Shown: in pieces, positions 11,331 to 23,758 of the stretch | How the letters are laid out: each line of letters begins with the position of its first letter | Numbering within the stretch: position 1 is the first letter of the stretch | NCBI GenBank assembly: GCA_963932465.1 | Contig: OZ010786.1 | Location: 600,828,538 to 600,892,537 of the forward strand | Length of the DNA stretch: 64,000 nt | Source: Maratus speciosus | Taxonomy: Eukaryota > Arthropoda > Arachnida > Araneae > Salticidae | Direction of reading: 5' to 3' | The notes under the pieces: model-generated | The model's database searches: none | What the model was told of the DNA's origin: nothing | The model's input: the letters and a program-made list of their open reading frames with translations, nothing else | Position numbers and translations under genes: made by a program

Positions 11331-12311
11331 TTAAGGGGGCTGGTCACTCAGCTTCCGATTTCCCCTCACTAATGTAAAGTCTATGAGCATTGGATTCATT
11401 CGTATATTTAAAATATCTCCTCGGGAAATTAATATTTTTAACTTTTATTTTTTGTGTACACTTCCTAAAAGATGTCTCTTTTTATCTTGGTTCTTAAAAT
11501 ATCTCTAAAGGATAGACTTAATTTTATTGGAAGTGTGAAAATCCTACTCACAGTTCGACCGCTTTTAACACATAAAATATTAAATTCAGCATAGATTTTA
11601 GAAATATTTTGAAAACTAAGACAATTATTAAATTTAAAAAATAAAAAAACCCGACTGCGTAAAAAGCGAATTAATTATTTCTCATCAATGTGAAAGTATT
11701 TTTTATATTACTTACCTACTTTTTTTATTTACTTGTATTGATGACTTTTAAGTTGCGTTTAATTGTTAGTTCCTATCTGTAAACACTGTTTTGATGAGGC
11801 CTATAGATATCTATGAAGGTTAGAGTTGCAGTAAAGCTAGAGATACTACCTACACAACTTCCAGGTTGTGTAATATTTAAACGAAGCTTCTGACTGTAAA
11901 ATAGTGAATGAAACATCATCTTTATTTTGAAAGACCTATCCTATGATATGCCACTCAATAGGGTGCGTAAATTTTTTTTTCGCCTCTACCGCCATTTTGA
12001 ATTTATAAAAACAATATCTAGCTTATAGCCATCGGACGGTTAAGACAAATCGTCAGAGACCTCCTTCATTAAAATCCATCCAGCCGTTGGGATGTTTCGA
12101 TGGTATAAAGAAATCCACATACCCAGATACGCGTGAAACACATAACCCTTCTTTTCAGTCGGGTAAAAAGAGACCTCCTTTAAGAAGAGTACACAGAAAA
12201 GAGATGTTAAAAATATGAATTTCCGAGAAGATATTTTAAATATACGAATGCATCAAAAGACCATAGGCTTAACATTACGGAGGAGAATTCCGAAGCTGAG
12301 TGACCAGCCTA
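11331..12311. mobile_element. TIR element in TTAA (copy A)
   Basis: Inverted ends about 150 bp long: ggctggtcactcagcttc at the left and gaagctgagtgaccagcc at 12292-12309. The left flank is TTAA (11331-11334); the right TTAA is lost here by a small deletion but present in copy B (24761-24764). No transposase. The TTAA target points to piggyBac or a similar superfamily. The interior (11690-12170) is related to the block at 1290-1700. Confidence 0.65.
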
Positions 12312-12874
12312 TTGTCTTTTTATCTATCAACGTGTTTTAACGATATATAAGTACGCTATCTCAAAAGCCGTTTGCAGACCCTTTCGAAAAAAACTTCATT
12401 CATCTCTGTGCCTTTAGTATATGAAGAGAAAAAAGGATGTTAACATCAGAAATAATATATTTGGTGGTTTTCACGTATAATCTGTAATCCGGGAAGCCCG
12501 GGTTTATATGTTAATAATGAACCAAATCTAAAATTCAACCTACAAAATTCGTATACCTAATTAAAGCTTTATGTTACAAAATTATCATCTAAAATCATGT
12601 TAACATGCTGTTTCCCTTTCATTAATTTGTAGAGATGACTTTTGTTCATAACCATAATATATCAGACTAATTAGGTAATTGGAGCCTGGAATAAATTCTA
12701 AAATTGAAATGTAAACTTGACCTGAATCATTAAATTTTTTTTTTAGTGAAATAGTACCGTACGTATAGTTTTGGGCTAAAGGTGGAACTGATCAAGAAAA
12801 CAGATTTTACCCTCGATGTTTAAAAAACATGAAATTGAAAATTAAAAAATCTAGTCGTATGTACCATTCCCAAA

Positions 12875-13902
12875 ACTCTCTTCTATCTTATACATGTTAA
12901 TACTTCAAAATTCGCTTTCACGCTGCCAAAATTAAATGACAATCTATGCCCATCATGAGGATTCTAAAGATATAAAATTCTGTGCATTAGTTCTTTAGAT
13001 AGGACTGTCTCTGAAATCGTGTAAATCCAGCAAATTGCAGCCTAGCAGCGCCACCTATTGGGTGATTTACACCAAACCTAATCAACAACAACTTATGTCA
13101 ACGTCTAACTGAATGTGAGATCCGTCTAACTGGGGAAAATTCGTACATTAGTTTTTGAGATTGCGAAAATTGTGAAAATTGCAGCATAGCAGCGCCAACT
13201 ATTGGGCGATTAACACCAAAACCTAATCAGTAACAACTTATGTCAACGTCTAATTAAATCTGAAGATAGATGAAATTCGTGCATTAGTTCTGGGGATAGA
13301 GTTATTTCGGGAATCGTGAAAAATGCAGCACAGCAGCGCCGCCTGTTGGGAGATTTGTCACAAACACGTAATCAGCACCAACTCATATCAAGGACTAACT
13401 GAATCTCAAGTTTGGTTAAAATCTGTCCGTTCGATCTTGAGATAGAGGTATTGCGGAAATCATGTAAATCCTTCAAAATGCAGCATAGCAGCGCCACCTG
13501 TTGGGCGATTTGCTCCAAAATGTAATCAGTGTCAAGTCATATCAAGTGCTAACTGAATATGAAGTTTGAAGAAACTCCGTGCAATAATTTTTGAGATAGA
13601 GCTATTTCAGAAATCGCGAAAAATGCAGCATAGCAGCGCCACCTGTTGGGCGATTTACACCAAAAACAAATCAGCAATAATTTATATTAGGGACTACCTG
13701 AATTTTTATTAAATTCCGTGCATTAGTTGTTGAGATAGTGCCCAGTCACATACAGACAGAGTCAGAGACTCACAGACAGACATTTTTTAAAAACATGTTT
13801 TTCGGTACTCTCTGACCCCTAAAACATGTAAATCCGTCGAAAACCGGAAGTCAAAAATTTTCATGAATCCAATACTTTTTTCTCGTAAAGACAGAAGAAA
13901 GT
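12875..13902 (+). mobile_element. Helentron-like minisatellite-carrying element (copy A)
   Basis: Short inverted ends actctcttctatct and agacagaagaaagt bound about 1 kb. Inside are five tandem ~147-bp units (about 12960-13740) sharing the core agcagcgccacctgttggg, then a cagaca-rich stretch and the block aaaaacatgtttttcgg...cctaaaacatgtaaatccgtcg. The same ends and the same last block recur in opposite orientation at 60323-60869, which defines a family. Short inverted ends around internal minisatellites and insertion in T-rich sites fit HINE/Helentron-type elements, but no Rep/helicase is present, so the class is tentative. Confidence 0.6.
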
Positions 13903-14273
13903 AAAAATACCATGAAAAATTTTATAACATGTATTGAAAATGTGAAATCAGTTAAAAATTAAAGTTTTTAAACATTCTTTGGTTTTTACAAGTTACTGTA
14001 TTTTGCTAACAGAGTGGAACTAAAAAAGGAAACATGTTTTACTATTTATTTTAAAAAATCAAATTCTATATATAAAATATTTCGAAAATACTCAACGAAC
14101 AATAATTATAATGTTATAAATATTTTATTGAAAGTAAGGTCTTATGCAAAAAGTAGTGGAATTAAACAGGCAAGAAGAAAATTTTATTCTTCATGTTTTC
14201 AAAATTAAAACTTTATTAAATTTTCACAATTTTTTCAAAATACTACAATAATAATTACAAAAGTGAAGTTTCT

Positions 14274-14474
14274 TTACAATTTACGGTTTTTAGCAAAGAA
14301 TTTTTTGACAAGTTCATGGGTCTCAAGGGTTTCTCTATGTGAAAGTGTTCTCCTTTCTTTGCTCTCTAGGAAGCCTGAAACAACAGGTCTCGGATCATAA
14401 AAAGCTGTTCTAATTCCGTTAAAAGCAATCAGCATTCTAGAGTTTAAGACTTCTTGATAGTCCCTATTTTCCTT
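14274..14474 (-). pseudogene. Conserved unknown coding remnant (copy A)
   Basis: The minus-strand frame ends KFFAKNRKL and contains AFYDPRPVVSGFL and SHRETLETHELVKKFF. It matches the 66-codon frame at 26728-26928 almost residue for residue, but here the ATG is changed (atcaaagg instead of atcaatgg). A diverged second copy of the last ~110 bp lies just upstream on the same strand (14500-14625), ending at the array junction. I do not recognise the family. It could be the 3' exon of a transposon gene; truncated and probably non-functional. Confidence 0.35.
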
Positions 14475-14635
14475 TGATTTAAGTGTTGTATGTATGGATA
14501 CAGACAGAATTTTTCGAGGTGATCACGAGTCTCTTAGGTTTGTCTGTGTGAAAGCTTCCTCCTACTTTCTTTCTTTGCTTTCTGGGAACCGTTCAACATC
14601 AAGTCTTGGATTATTGAAAGCGTGGTCCAAAGAGG

Positions 14636-17600
14636 AGAGGATCGGCTGGTGATACCCCCCTCCCCTAAAAAAACTGAAAAAGGGGGCGGATCGGCCGGAG
14701 ATACGGCACTACTCCACGCCCCCCTAAAAAACTGAAAAAAGGGGGGCGGATCGGCCGGAGATACGGCACTACTCCACGCCCCCCTAAAAAACTGAAAAAG
14801 AGGGGCGGATCGGCCGGAGATACGGCACTACTCCACGCCCCCCTAAAAAACTGAAAAAAAGGGGCGGATCGGCCGTAGATACGACACTATTCCACGCCCC
14901 CCTAAAAAACTGAAAAAAGGGGGGCGGAGCGGCCTGAGATACGGCACTACTCCACGCCCCCCCTAAAAAACTGAAAAAAGGGGGGCGGATCGGCCGGAGA
15001 AACGGCACTACTCCACGCCCCCCTAAAAAACTGAAAAAAGGGGGCGGATCGGCCGGAGATACGGCACTACTCCACGCCCCCCTAAAAAACTGAAAAAAGG
15101 GGGGCGGATTGGCCGGAGATACGGCACTACTCCACGCCCCCCTAAAAAACTGAAAAAAGGGGGGCGGATCGGCCGGAGATGCGGCACTACTCCACGCCCC
15201 CCTAAAAAACTGAAAAAAGGGGGGCGGAGCGGCCGGAGATACGGCACTACTCCACGCCCCCCTAAAAAACTGAAAAAAGAGGGGCGGATTGGCCGGAGAT
15301 CCGGCACTACTCCACGCCCCCCTAAAAAACTGAAAAAAGGGGGGCGGATCGGCCGGAGATGCGGCACTACTCCACGCCCCCCTAAAAAACTGAAAAAAGG
15401 GGGGCGGAGCGGCCGGAGATACGGCACTACTCCACGCCCCCCTAAAAAACTGAAAAAAGAGGGGCGGATCGGCCGGAGATGCGGCACTACTCCACGCCCC
15501 CCTAAAAAACTGAAAAAAGAGGGGCGGATCGGCCGGAGATGCGGCACTACTCCTCGCCCCCCTAAAAAACTGAAAAAAGGGGGGCGGATCGGCCGGAGAT
15601 GCGGCACTACTCCTCGCCCCCCTAAAAAACTGAAAAAAGGGGGGCGGATCGGCCGGAGATGCGGCACTACTCCACGCCCCCCTAAAAAACTGAAAAAAGA
15701 GGGGCGGATCGGCCGGAGATACGGCACTACTCCACGACCCCCTAAAAAACTGAAAAAAGGGAGGCGGATCGGCCGGAAATACGGCACTACCCCACGCCCC
15801 CCTAAAAAACTGAAAAAAGGGGGGCGGATCGGCCGGAGATACGGCACTACCCCACGCCCCCCTAAAAAACTGAAAAAAGGGGGGCGGATCGGCCGGAGAT
15901 GCGGCACTACTCCACGCCCCCCTAAAAAACTGAAAAAAGAGGGGCGGATCGGCCGGAGATAGGGCACTACTCCACGCCCCCCTAAAAAACTGATAAAAGA
16001 GGGGCGGATCGGCCGGAGATGCGGCACTACTCCACGCCCCCCTAAAAAACTGATAAAAGAGGGGCGGATCGGCCGGAGATGCGGCACTACACCACGCCCT
16101 CCCCAAAAAAACTGAAAAAAGGGGGGCGGATCGGCCGGAGATGCGGCACTACTCCACGCCCCCCTAAAAAACTGAAAAAAGGGGGGGCGGATCGGCCGGA
16201 GATACGGCACTACTCCACGCCCCCTAAAAAACTGAAAAAAGGGGGGCGGATCGGCCGGAGATACGGCACTACTCCACGCCCCCCTAAAAAACTGAAAAAA
16301 GGGGGGCGGATCGGCCGGAGATACGGCACTACTCCACGGCCCCCTAAAAAACTGAAAAAAGGGGGGCGGATCGGCCGGAGATACGGCACTACTCCACGCC
16401 CCCCTAAAAAACTGAAAAAAGGGGGGCGGATCGGCCGGAGATACGGCACTACTCCACGCCCCCCTAAAAAACTGAAAAAAGAGTGCCGGATCGGCCGGAG
16501 ATACGGCACTACTCCACGCCCCCCTAAAAAACTGAAAAAAGAGGGGCGGATCGGTCGGAGATACGGCACTACTCCACGCCCCCCTAAAAAACTGAAAAAA
16601 GGGGGCGGATCGGCCGGAGATACGGCACTACTCCACGCCCTCCCCAAAAAAACTGAAAAAAGGGAGGCGGATCGGCCGGAGATACGGCACTACTCCACGC
16701 CCCCCTAAAAAACTGAAAAAAAGGGGGCGGATCGGCCGGAGATACGGCACTACTCCACGCCCCCCTAAAAAACTGAAAAAAAGGGGGGCGGATCGGCCGG
16801 AGATACGGCACTACTCCACGCCCCCCTAAAAAACTGAAAAAAGGGGGGCGGATCGGCCGGAGATACGGCACTACTCCACGCCCCCCTAAAAAACTGAAAA
16901 AAGAGGGGCGGATCGGCCGGAGATGCGGCACTACTCCACGCCCCCCTAAAAAACTGAAAAAAGAGGGGCGGATCGGCCGGAGATGCGGCACTACTCCACG
17001 CCCCCCTAAAAAACTGAAAAAAGGGGGGCGGATCGGCCGGAGATACGGCACTACTCGACGCCCCCCTAAAAAACTGAAAAAAAGGGGGGCGGATCGGCCG
17101 GAGATACGGCACTACTCCACGCCCCCCTAAAAAACTGAAAAAAGGGGGGCGGATCGGCCGGAGATACGGCACTACTCCACGCCCCCCTAAAAAACTGAAA
17201 AAAGGGGGGCGGATCGGCCGGAGATACGGCACTACTCCACGCCCCCCTAAAAAACTGAAAAAAGGGGGGCGGATCGGCCGGAGATACGGCACTACTCCAC
17301 GCCCCCCTAAAAAACTGAAAAAAGGGGGGCGGATCGGCCGGAGATACGGCACTACTCCACGCCCCCCTAAAAAACTGAAAAAAGGGGGGCGGATCGGCCG
17401 GAGATACGGCACTACTCCACGCCCCCCTAAAAAACTGAAAAAAGGGGGGCGGATCGGCCGGAGATACGGCACTACTCCACGCCCCCCCTAAAAAACTGAT
17501 AAAAGAGGGGCGGATCGGCCGGAGATGCGGCACTACTCCACGCCCTCCCCAAAAAAACTGAAAAAAGGGGGGCGGATCGGCCGGAGATACGGCACTACTC

Positions 17601-17925
17601 CACGCCCCCCTAAAAAACTGAAAAAAGGGGGGCGGATCGGCCGGAGATACGGCACTACTCCACGCCCCCCTAAAAAACTGAAAAAAGGGGGCGGATCGGC
17701 CAGAGATACGGCACTACTCCTCGCCCCCCTAAAAAACTGAAAAAAGGGGGGCGGATCGGCCGGAGATACGGCACTACTCCACGCCCCCCTAAAAAACTGA
17801 AAAAAGAGGGGCAGATCGGCCGGAGATACGGCACTACTCCACGCCCTCTCCAAAAAAACTGAAAAAAGGGGGGCGGATCGGCCGGAGATGCGGCACTACT
17901 CCACGCCCTCTTCAAAAAAACTGAA
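14636..17925. repeat. 60-bp minisatellite array 1 (~55 units)
   Basis: Head-to-tail units of 60 bp (59-61), about 58% GC in an AT-rich region. On the plus strand the unit is CGGATCGGCCGGAGATACGG, CACTACTCCACGCCCCCCTA, AAAAACTGAAAAAAGGGGGG. The C6 and G6 runs can pair as a stem. Units at 17060-17470 are nearly identical; recurrent variants are gagggg for gggggg and atgcgg for atacgg. The first unit (14636-14690) is truncated and lacks the cactactccacg part, exactly as in array 2. Because 60 is a multiple of three, frames stay open for hundreds of codons on both strands; I do not treat these as genes. Confidence 0.97.
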
Positions 17926-18149
17926 TTTTTTAGATTGTAAGTGCGAGTTACCATGGAACTGTTATAATTTTTGTGGATCCGTGTAAGTATATTTTTAGCT
18001 AAATGCACTTATTGGAAGAAGGAAACGGATTTGAAAAGACAGTAATTACCATCAGATATTACAATGTTTCAGCTAATATTAAATATCTAATAGATAATTT
18101 TATGTAAATATATAGCAAATTAACGCCCTGTAATAATGTACTAATTTCG
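17926..18149. other. Unique AT-rich sequence after array 1
   Basis: Nothing recognised. Unlike the left side, this right flank of array 1 does not match the right flank of array 2 (33428 onward). Confidence 0.5.
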
Positions 18150-18859
18150 GTCATTTTTTTCCCATTCTGGCCAGGAAATCAGAGTTCTAACTTTCTAGGG
18201 CTGCTCTTTCATCTTCACCGAACACTTCATTTATAATGACTGTTTCATAATAATGGAAGCCATCAGTCCATCAGAAGAAAATGATCCATTCCAAAGCCAT
18301 AAGTTCGATTGAAAAAAACTATTTAATACTTGATGCAGAAAGAGGAGGCTACACCTGCAATTTTCTAATAGAATCAATCACATAGCTGCCAATTTGTACG
18401 GTTTTGTTACCTGTAAAATTTAATAAAACTTTTTGCCATATTTAATCGTTGACAATTGTTAGATTTCAGCGATTGTATTAGCCAAAATTTACTGTTAAGT
18501 TTTAGTGGTAAGAAAATTTTTTAGAAATTGTTAGCTGTACAGTAGCATAATAGTGCAGCAAAAAAAAAAAAAAAAAAAAAAAAACCTGCAGCAAAATTGA
18601 CATACAACAAACAAAACACTATCAAGGGCTTTTTCAAATAAACAATTTCATTCCCCATTTTTCTTAAAAGTAACGGAAATGTACATCGATGAAATGTTAC
18701 TAATACCATAAAAATGAATGAATTGTTTAATTATAAGTGGAAATTTATATTTCATCTCTTTTGTTGGTGACGATTTGTGTAAATCCGTTTATCCGAGTTG
18801 TTTGCTTATCCGAGGTGAGCTTGGTCCATATTAACTCGTATAATCCGGACTCTACTGTA
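18150..18859 (+). mobile_element. pogo/Tigger-like MITE
   Basis: The right end reads ataatccggactctactg followed by TA (18858-18859), the style of pogo/Tigger termini. A diverged copy lies inverted at 34147-34889. Contains an A run at about 18560-18584. Left terminus is not clean. No transposase frame. Confidence 0.55.
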
Positions 18860-19460
18860 GTTGATTTTCGAATCTTGACTGTATTGAGTGATAGTTAATG
18901 TCATATTTATAGTCATCTTGACAGAAATTTCGGAGGGAGATCAAACCCTGGTGATCCCCTCATTGGCTTCGGCCTTGTTCTCCCCCTTAAAAACTGAGAA
19001 ATTCAAACTTTTAACTAAGAATTGTTTTTCACTTATGTTCTGGGGCTCTCTTTACGAAAAGGGTATATATATATTAAGTCTTGGTACTTAATTCTTTGAA
19101 ATCACTTGATAAGAACTTATTTTATTATTTTCTTCAAAATCATCAGAGAAGTCTTAATTTGTCTTACTTTCCCTGCAGTCGAAGCCACTCGTGAGCTAAT
19201 GCTAAACCTATAGGGAGGTTATTTTCTAATTTGCATTTAAACTTTTTAAAATATTTTAGTTTTTGCATTGGATAGCTGAGGTCCAGCTCTACACCGCTCC
19301 TTTTTTACTTTTTCGATTTTGGTTGCAGATATTTTTTATAATAACACTTTTCTGAACCGGTTTCGAAAAAGTGAAAGTAACTTTATAAAAGACATCTGTA
19401 ACCAAAGTCGAAAAAGCAAAAAAGGAGCGATGTAGAGATGGACCTCAGCTATCCAATGCA
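18860..19460. other. Transposon mosaic without a gene
   Basis: A block near 19090-19165 (cacttgataagaacttattt...catcagagaag) recurs near 20783-20850. The open frame at 18888-19091 is short and without motif. Nothing else recognised. Confidence 0.4.
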
Positions 19461-19573
19461 AAAAAATAAAATAAAATAAAATAAAATAAAAATAAATAAA
19501 TAAAATAAATAAATAAATAAATAAAAATAAAAACAAAATAAAATAAAATAAAATAAAATAAAATAAAATAAAA
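19461..19573. repeat. (AAAAT)n/(AAAT)n microsatellite
   Basis: About 110 bp of aaaat and aaat repeats with minor interruptions. Its reverse strand gives an open frame rich in F, Y and L that is purely a repeat artefact. Confidence 0.95.
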
Positions 19574-19629
19574 CTAGAGAACAGGAATTCTGCCTTTTCA
19601 GAATTTAGTGTCGCCCCCGACATTTCCAT

Positions 19630-19923
19630 TAATTCATTTTCTTCTGGTAGACTGGTTGTTTCTATTATTATGAAACAGCCATTATAAATGAAGCGTTTAG
19701 GTGAAGTGAAAGAGCAATCGTAAAAAGTTAGAGAAAAAAAGAATTATGGCCATTTCCCCCCCATTCTGACCAGAAAATCAGAGTTCTAACTTTTTACGAA
19801 TGCTCTTTCATCTTCACCAAACGCTTCATTTATAACGGCTGTTTCATAATAATAGAAGCCATCAGTCCATCAGAAGAAAATAACTCGGTTAAGCGGGACT
19901 CGGATAATCGGGACTCTACTGTA
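19630..19923. mobile_element. Inverted-repeat fragment of the Tigger-like family
   Basis: The arm at about 19632-19735 (gaaacagccattataaatga...) is the reverse complement of 19775-19872. The right end (taatcgggactctactg, TA at 19922-19923) matches the terminus at 18857. The same block is present at 18180-18290 and 34730-34820, so it is a deletion derivative of that family. Confidence 0.5.
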
Positions 19924-21035
19924 GTGCAAAACATATTTCAATTTTAAGACTTAACGCACACGCTTTTATTTTATGTAAAATGACGTCATTTGCATTAATG
20001 CAGATACTTAAAATTAAATATAGTTTATAATAGCTCCATGTTTAATCATAAATCCTTCATTTATATTTTTCTCAAAATAGCACGTATTTTAATTAATTTT
20101 TTTTTTCAATTTTTATGAGAAAATGGCAACAAAAAGATATGATTCCTATTTTTCAACTATTTTTTCTTTACTTTCTACAGAAATGGAGTACTTGAGTTGC
20201 CAAAATGAAACAAATGTCGCTAAAAACTACAAAAAGAAAAAAAAAATATTGTTTCAAAAATAAATGGAGACGCAGTTTTCAAACAAACTGCATTAAAAAG
20301 TACTTTTTTTTCCCAATACGACGGTATAAACATTGAAAATGTGCGATGCTTAGAAGTTTTAAAAAAATGCTGTAGAGTATTTAATCGCACAATGAAACAT
20401 CGGCTTTTGTTTTACGGTTGGCTTATACAAGGTAACGTTATTTATTGGAGACAAAATAAGCTGGGAGAAAGAAATAGCATACCGAGGCTAATAGAAATGT
20501 CGAAATGCAAAAGAGATATTAGAAAATAACCTCCCCATACGTTTAGCGTTAGCCCGCGAGTGTCTTCGACTACAGAGACAGGAACCTTAACTTGAAAATC
20601 CAGGGAAAGGTAAAAGTCCCTGCTTTGCCCTCTTTTGCCGATGCCCATATGTGTGTGTGTGTAGAAAGTTTCTTGTAAAAGACCGGGGGGGTATACTTCC
20701 TGACGTCATAAACCTGTTGACCTGTAGCAGTTCGAATGTCGGGAGTTAATCATAAATATTAATAGGGGTGGTGGCTTTATATTCTTGGAATCATTTGATA
20801 AGAACTTATTTCATTATTTTCTTCAAAATCATCAGAGAAGCCTTCATTTGTCTTAATTTATAAATCCAGGACAATGCAAAGTACCTGCACTCTTAAAAAT
20901 ATCCCTGTAAAATTACGGGCACAGGGCGGCGGCAGCGATTCCAGTCATACCCCGTAAAGAAAAAAAAAAAAAAAAAAAAAAAAAAATTCCATGCCCATCA
21001 TTTTGTGCACCCCGTAAAACAGAATATAATGCAGT
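19924..21035. other. Repeat mosaic without a gene
   Basis: 19574-20560 is related to the two flanks of the PLE pair (48060-48860 and 52150-52460), which makes it an older dispersed repeat. 20625-20655 repeats a line of the 5.4 kb segment (ccctcttttgccgatgccc). A long A run lies at 20959-20986. The 62-codon frame at 20341-20529 has no recognisable motif. Confidence 0.45.
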
Positions 21036-21557
21036 TTAACCCTTCACTGCACGACGTGCCACATCTGGCACATACATAAAAACACTGTAATTCTTATTAT
21101 ATGCCATGAATTTGGCAAATATGATCGCTATCCCTGATCAAGAACAGTCCAAAGAATGGAATAACACTCATTTTGTCCCTGCCAGATGGCTGCATTTGAC
21201 AAAAAATTAGAATTTGTTCTTCGGAAGCAAAAAAAAAAAAAAAAAAAAAAATCGATCAAGCTATTAAGGTAAAATTTACTTTCATTATTTTTAGTGAATA
21301 CGTAAAAATATTAATAAAAAAAAAGTTGCAGAGTGTTAAGCAGGTAAAATTGATAGCTCATTTAGTTGTAAAATATAGCAATACAATATTTTAAAACCTT
21401 AATTGTGTACATAGGGTAGACGCCATAAAATATCAAATTTTAGCTAAAAATTTAAAATTTAATTTTTTTTTACTATTTTTCCCATTATTAGACCGATATA
21501 TAGATTTCAAATAATTTTTTTCATAAAAATAGAAAAAATCGGGCAGTGAAGGGTTAA
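21036..21557. mobile_element. piggyBac-like TTAA MITE
   Basis: TTAA at both ends, inverted termini CCCTTCACTGC and GCAGTGAAGGG, 522 bp, no coding capacity. CCC ends with a TTAA target are typical of piggyBac MITEs. It contains a second A run (21232-21250). Confidence 0.75.
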
Positions 21558-23758
21558 AACACAATTAAACTTTACTTACTGTTCCGTAGCACGTAGCCTG
21601 TTAGATAATCATCACAGAATCGCTTTTTTGGCGGGTTAAAAAATATGTTACGGTCGCGGTTAAGTGACGTTATTTTTCGAAACACGACTAAAATGAAGGG
21701 TTAGACCCTAGCGGAGGAAAATGTATGGGGTCGTACCGTATTATTGCTAACAGATGGGCTAGAACCAGGGGTCGTACGTTTCAGGAAATTTTTCAGGGCA
21801 AATATCAGTATTTTTTTAATAGAAAAAATAAATCTAGGTTCAACGCGAGAAATTTTGCCTTATCTAAAAAGAGATTTTCAAAAAGAAAATACTGGTACTA
21901 AAGAATTTATTGGTCATAAAATTTCAGGACAGGATTCTACGACCCCAGGCTAGAACTGTAAGAATATGTGGATTGCACTTAATTTTCTACGTATCTAAGG
22001 GATAAGGCTGCTTATTTAATGGATCAGACCGTTTTTTATCAAATAAGATGAAAATTGAAGGGCAAACGCTGATAAATTTACAGTTTTTTATGACAGTGTT
22101 CTGTGCCCTCTTTTGCCGATGCCCGTATGTGTTTTCACCTGACGATTATATTTAATTTAATTAATTTTTACTGCAATTTTTTAAGCTTCTAAATGCGGCA
22201 TATTTTCAAATTTTACACCGTCGAATAAGGGGGTCGGGGGAATGTACGAATGTACTTTCAAATGCGATTTGTTTGCAAACTGTATCGCAATTTACTCATT
22301 TTTATTGTTTTTCAATTAATTTTAGAGCATCCTTTATTTTTCAAATGTATCTCTATGCCGTGCAGACGTTTACGAAAAATAAATCAGTTTGTAATTAATA
22401 TAAGCAGCTCATCGTTTCAGTCCAGCTTATATTCCATAACGGAATTAAAACATTCATCATTTTAATAAATAAAACAACAAAATATAAATAAAACTCAAAG
22501 ACGTGTAATCGAATTTCACGCTTTATCCACTGAAATGAACAGAATCAAAAGGCTGATTGTAATAAACAATTAAATTTAAAAAATCATAAAACCCGACTGC
22601 GTAAAAAGCGAACTAATTAATTATTTCTCATCAATGTGAAACTATTTTTTTTTTCAAATTCCTACTATTAGCTCACACTCTCGCTATATATATCTTGTTC
22701 AAAATTTCAATCGTTAAAAAAATACTTATTATTCATCCAATCAAGTTCAAATATTTTTTTTTAACTTGTAGTGGATTACACTTGATGTTAATCCAGTTTT
22801 TTTCAAATATTAATTCATTAATTAAATTGAATTAATTAATTTTCAATAATCGAGAGAGCCCTCTTCTTGATCAAGGTATTTTAAGACCGAGAGAGCCCTC
22901 TTCTTGATCAAGGCATTTTAAGCACCACTCAAGAGGAAAGGAGAATGGGAGAAAAAAAAAATTCTCTTATTGACCTAAGTAGGAATTGACTTAAAATATT
23001 TTTTTTATATTACTTGTTTATATTACTTACTTATTTTTTTATTGTATTGATGACTTTTAAGTTGTGTTTAATTGTTAGTTCCTATCTATAAACACTGTTT
23101 TGATGAGGTCTATAGATGTCTATGGTGGTTAGAGTTGCAGTAAAGCTAGAGATCCTACATACACAACTTCCAGCTTGTATAATATTTTAACGGAGCTTCT
23201 GACTGAAAAATAGTCAATAAAACATCGTCTTCATTTTGAAAGACCTATCCAATGGTATGCCACTCAATAGGGTGCGTAATTTTTTTCGTCTCTACCGCCA
23301 TTTTGTATTTAACGGCCGCCATTTTGAATTTATAAAAACAAAACCTAACCTATAATCACCGAGCCGTTAAGACGAATTGATAGAGACCTCATTCATTAAA
23401 ATCCATCCAGCCATTGGGATGTTTCGAGGGTATAAAGAAATCCACATACACAGATACGCGTGAAACGCATAACCCATGTTTTCAGTCTGGTAAATAGCGA
23501 TCTTTGGAGATTTCTTCGGCTGTTAGCTCCTGATGTCAGGCCAATACGAAAACATCGCTTTTACTATGTTTCTAAATTTTATTTGAAAAAAATATTGCTA
23601 TTTTGTATATAAATATAAATTTTAGTATTGTTAGTGGGCATTTAAAAATATATATTAAATTAAAAATATCTATTAGAGTTACCAATTAAAAAAATTAGTA
23701 GACCGTGCGAGACTTTCTCACCCCAATCTTTGAGAGTATTTGCTGATACGTTGTTTCA

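Larger units (their letters stand above)
10994..14635 (+). repeat. 5.4 kb duplicated segment, copy A, right part
   Basis: Collinear with 23411-27090 at very high identity. Contains a TTAA-flanked TIR element (11331-12311), a Helentron-like minisatellite carrier (12875-13902), and a short conserved minus-strand frame (14274-14474). A block at 11690-12180 repeats, diverged, the sequence at 1290-1700 plus 10994-11090, so the segment has internal duplication. Confidence 0.93.

Noticed and set aside
14784..17853. Long ORFs (up to 440 codons, both strands) across the 60-bp array as repetitive proteins
   Set aside because: Frames remain open only because the unit is 60 bp without stops in two minus frames and one plus frame; they switch frame at every 59- or 61-mer, overlap on both strands, and lack starts or flanking exons.
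19336..19629. 97-codon minus ORF rich in F/Y/L
   Set aside because: It is the translation of an (AAAAT)n microsatellite.
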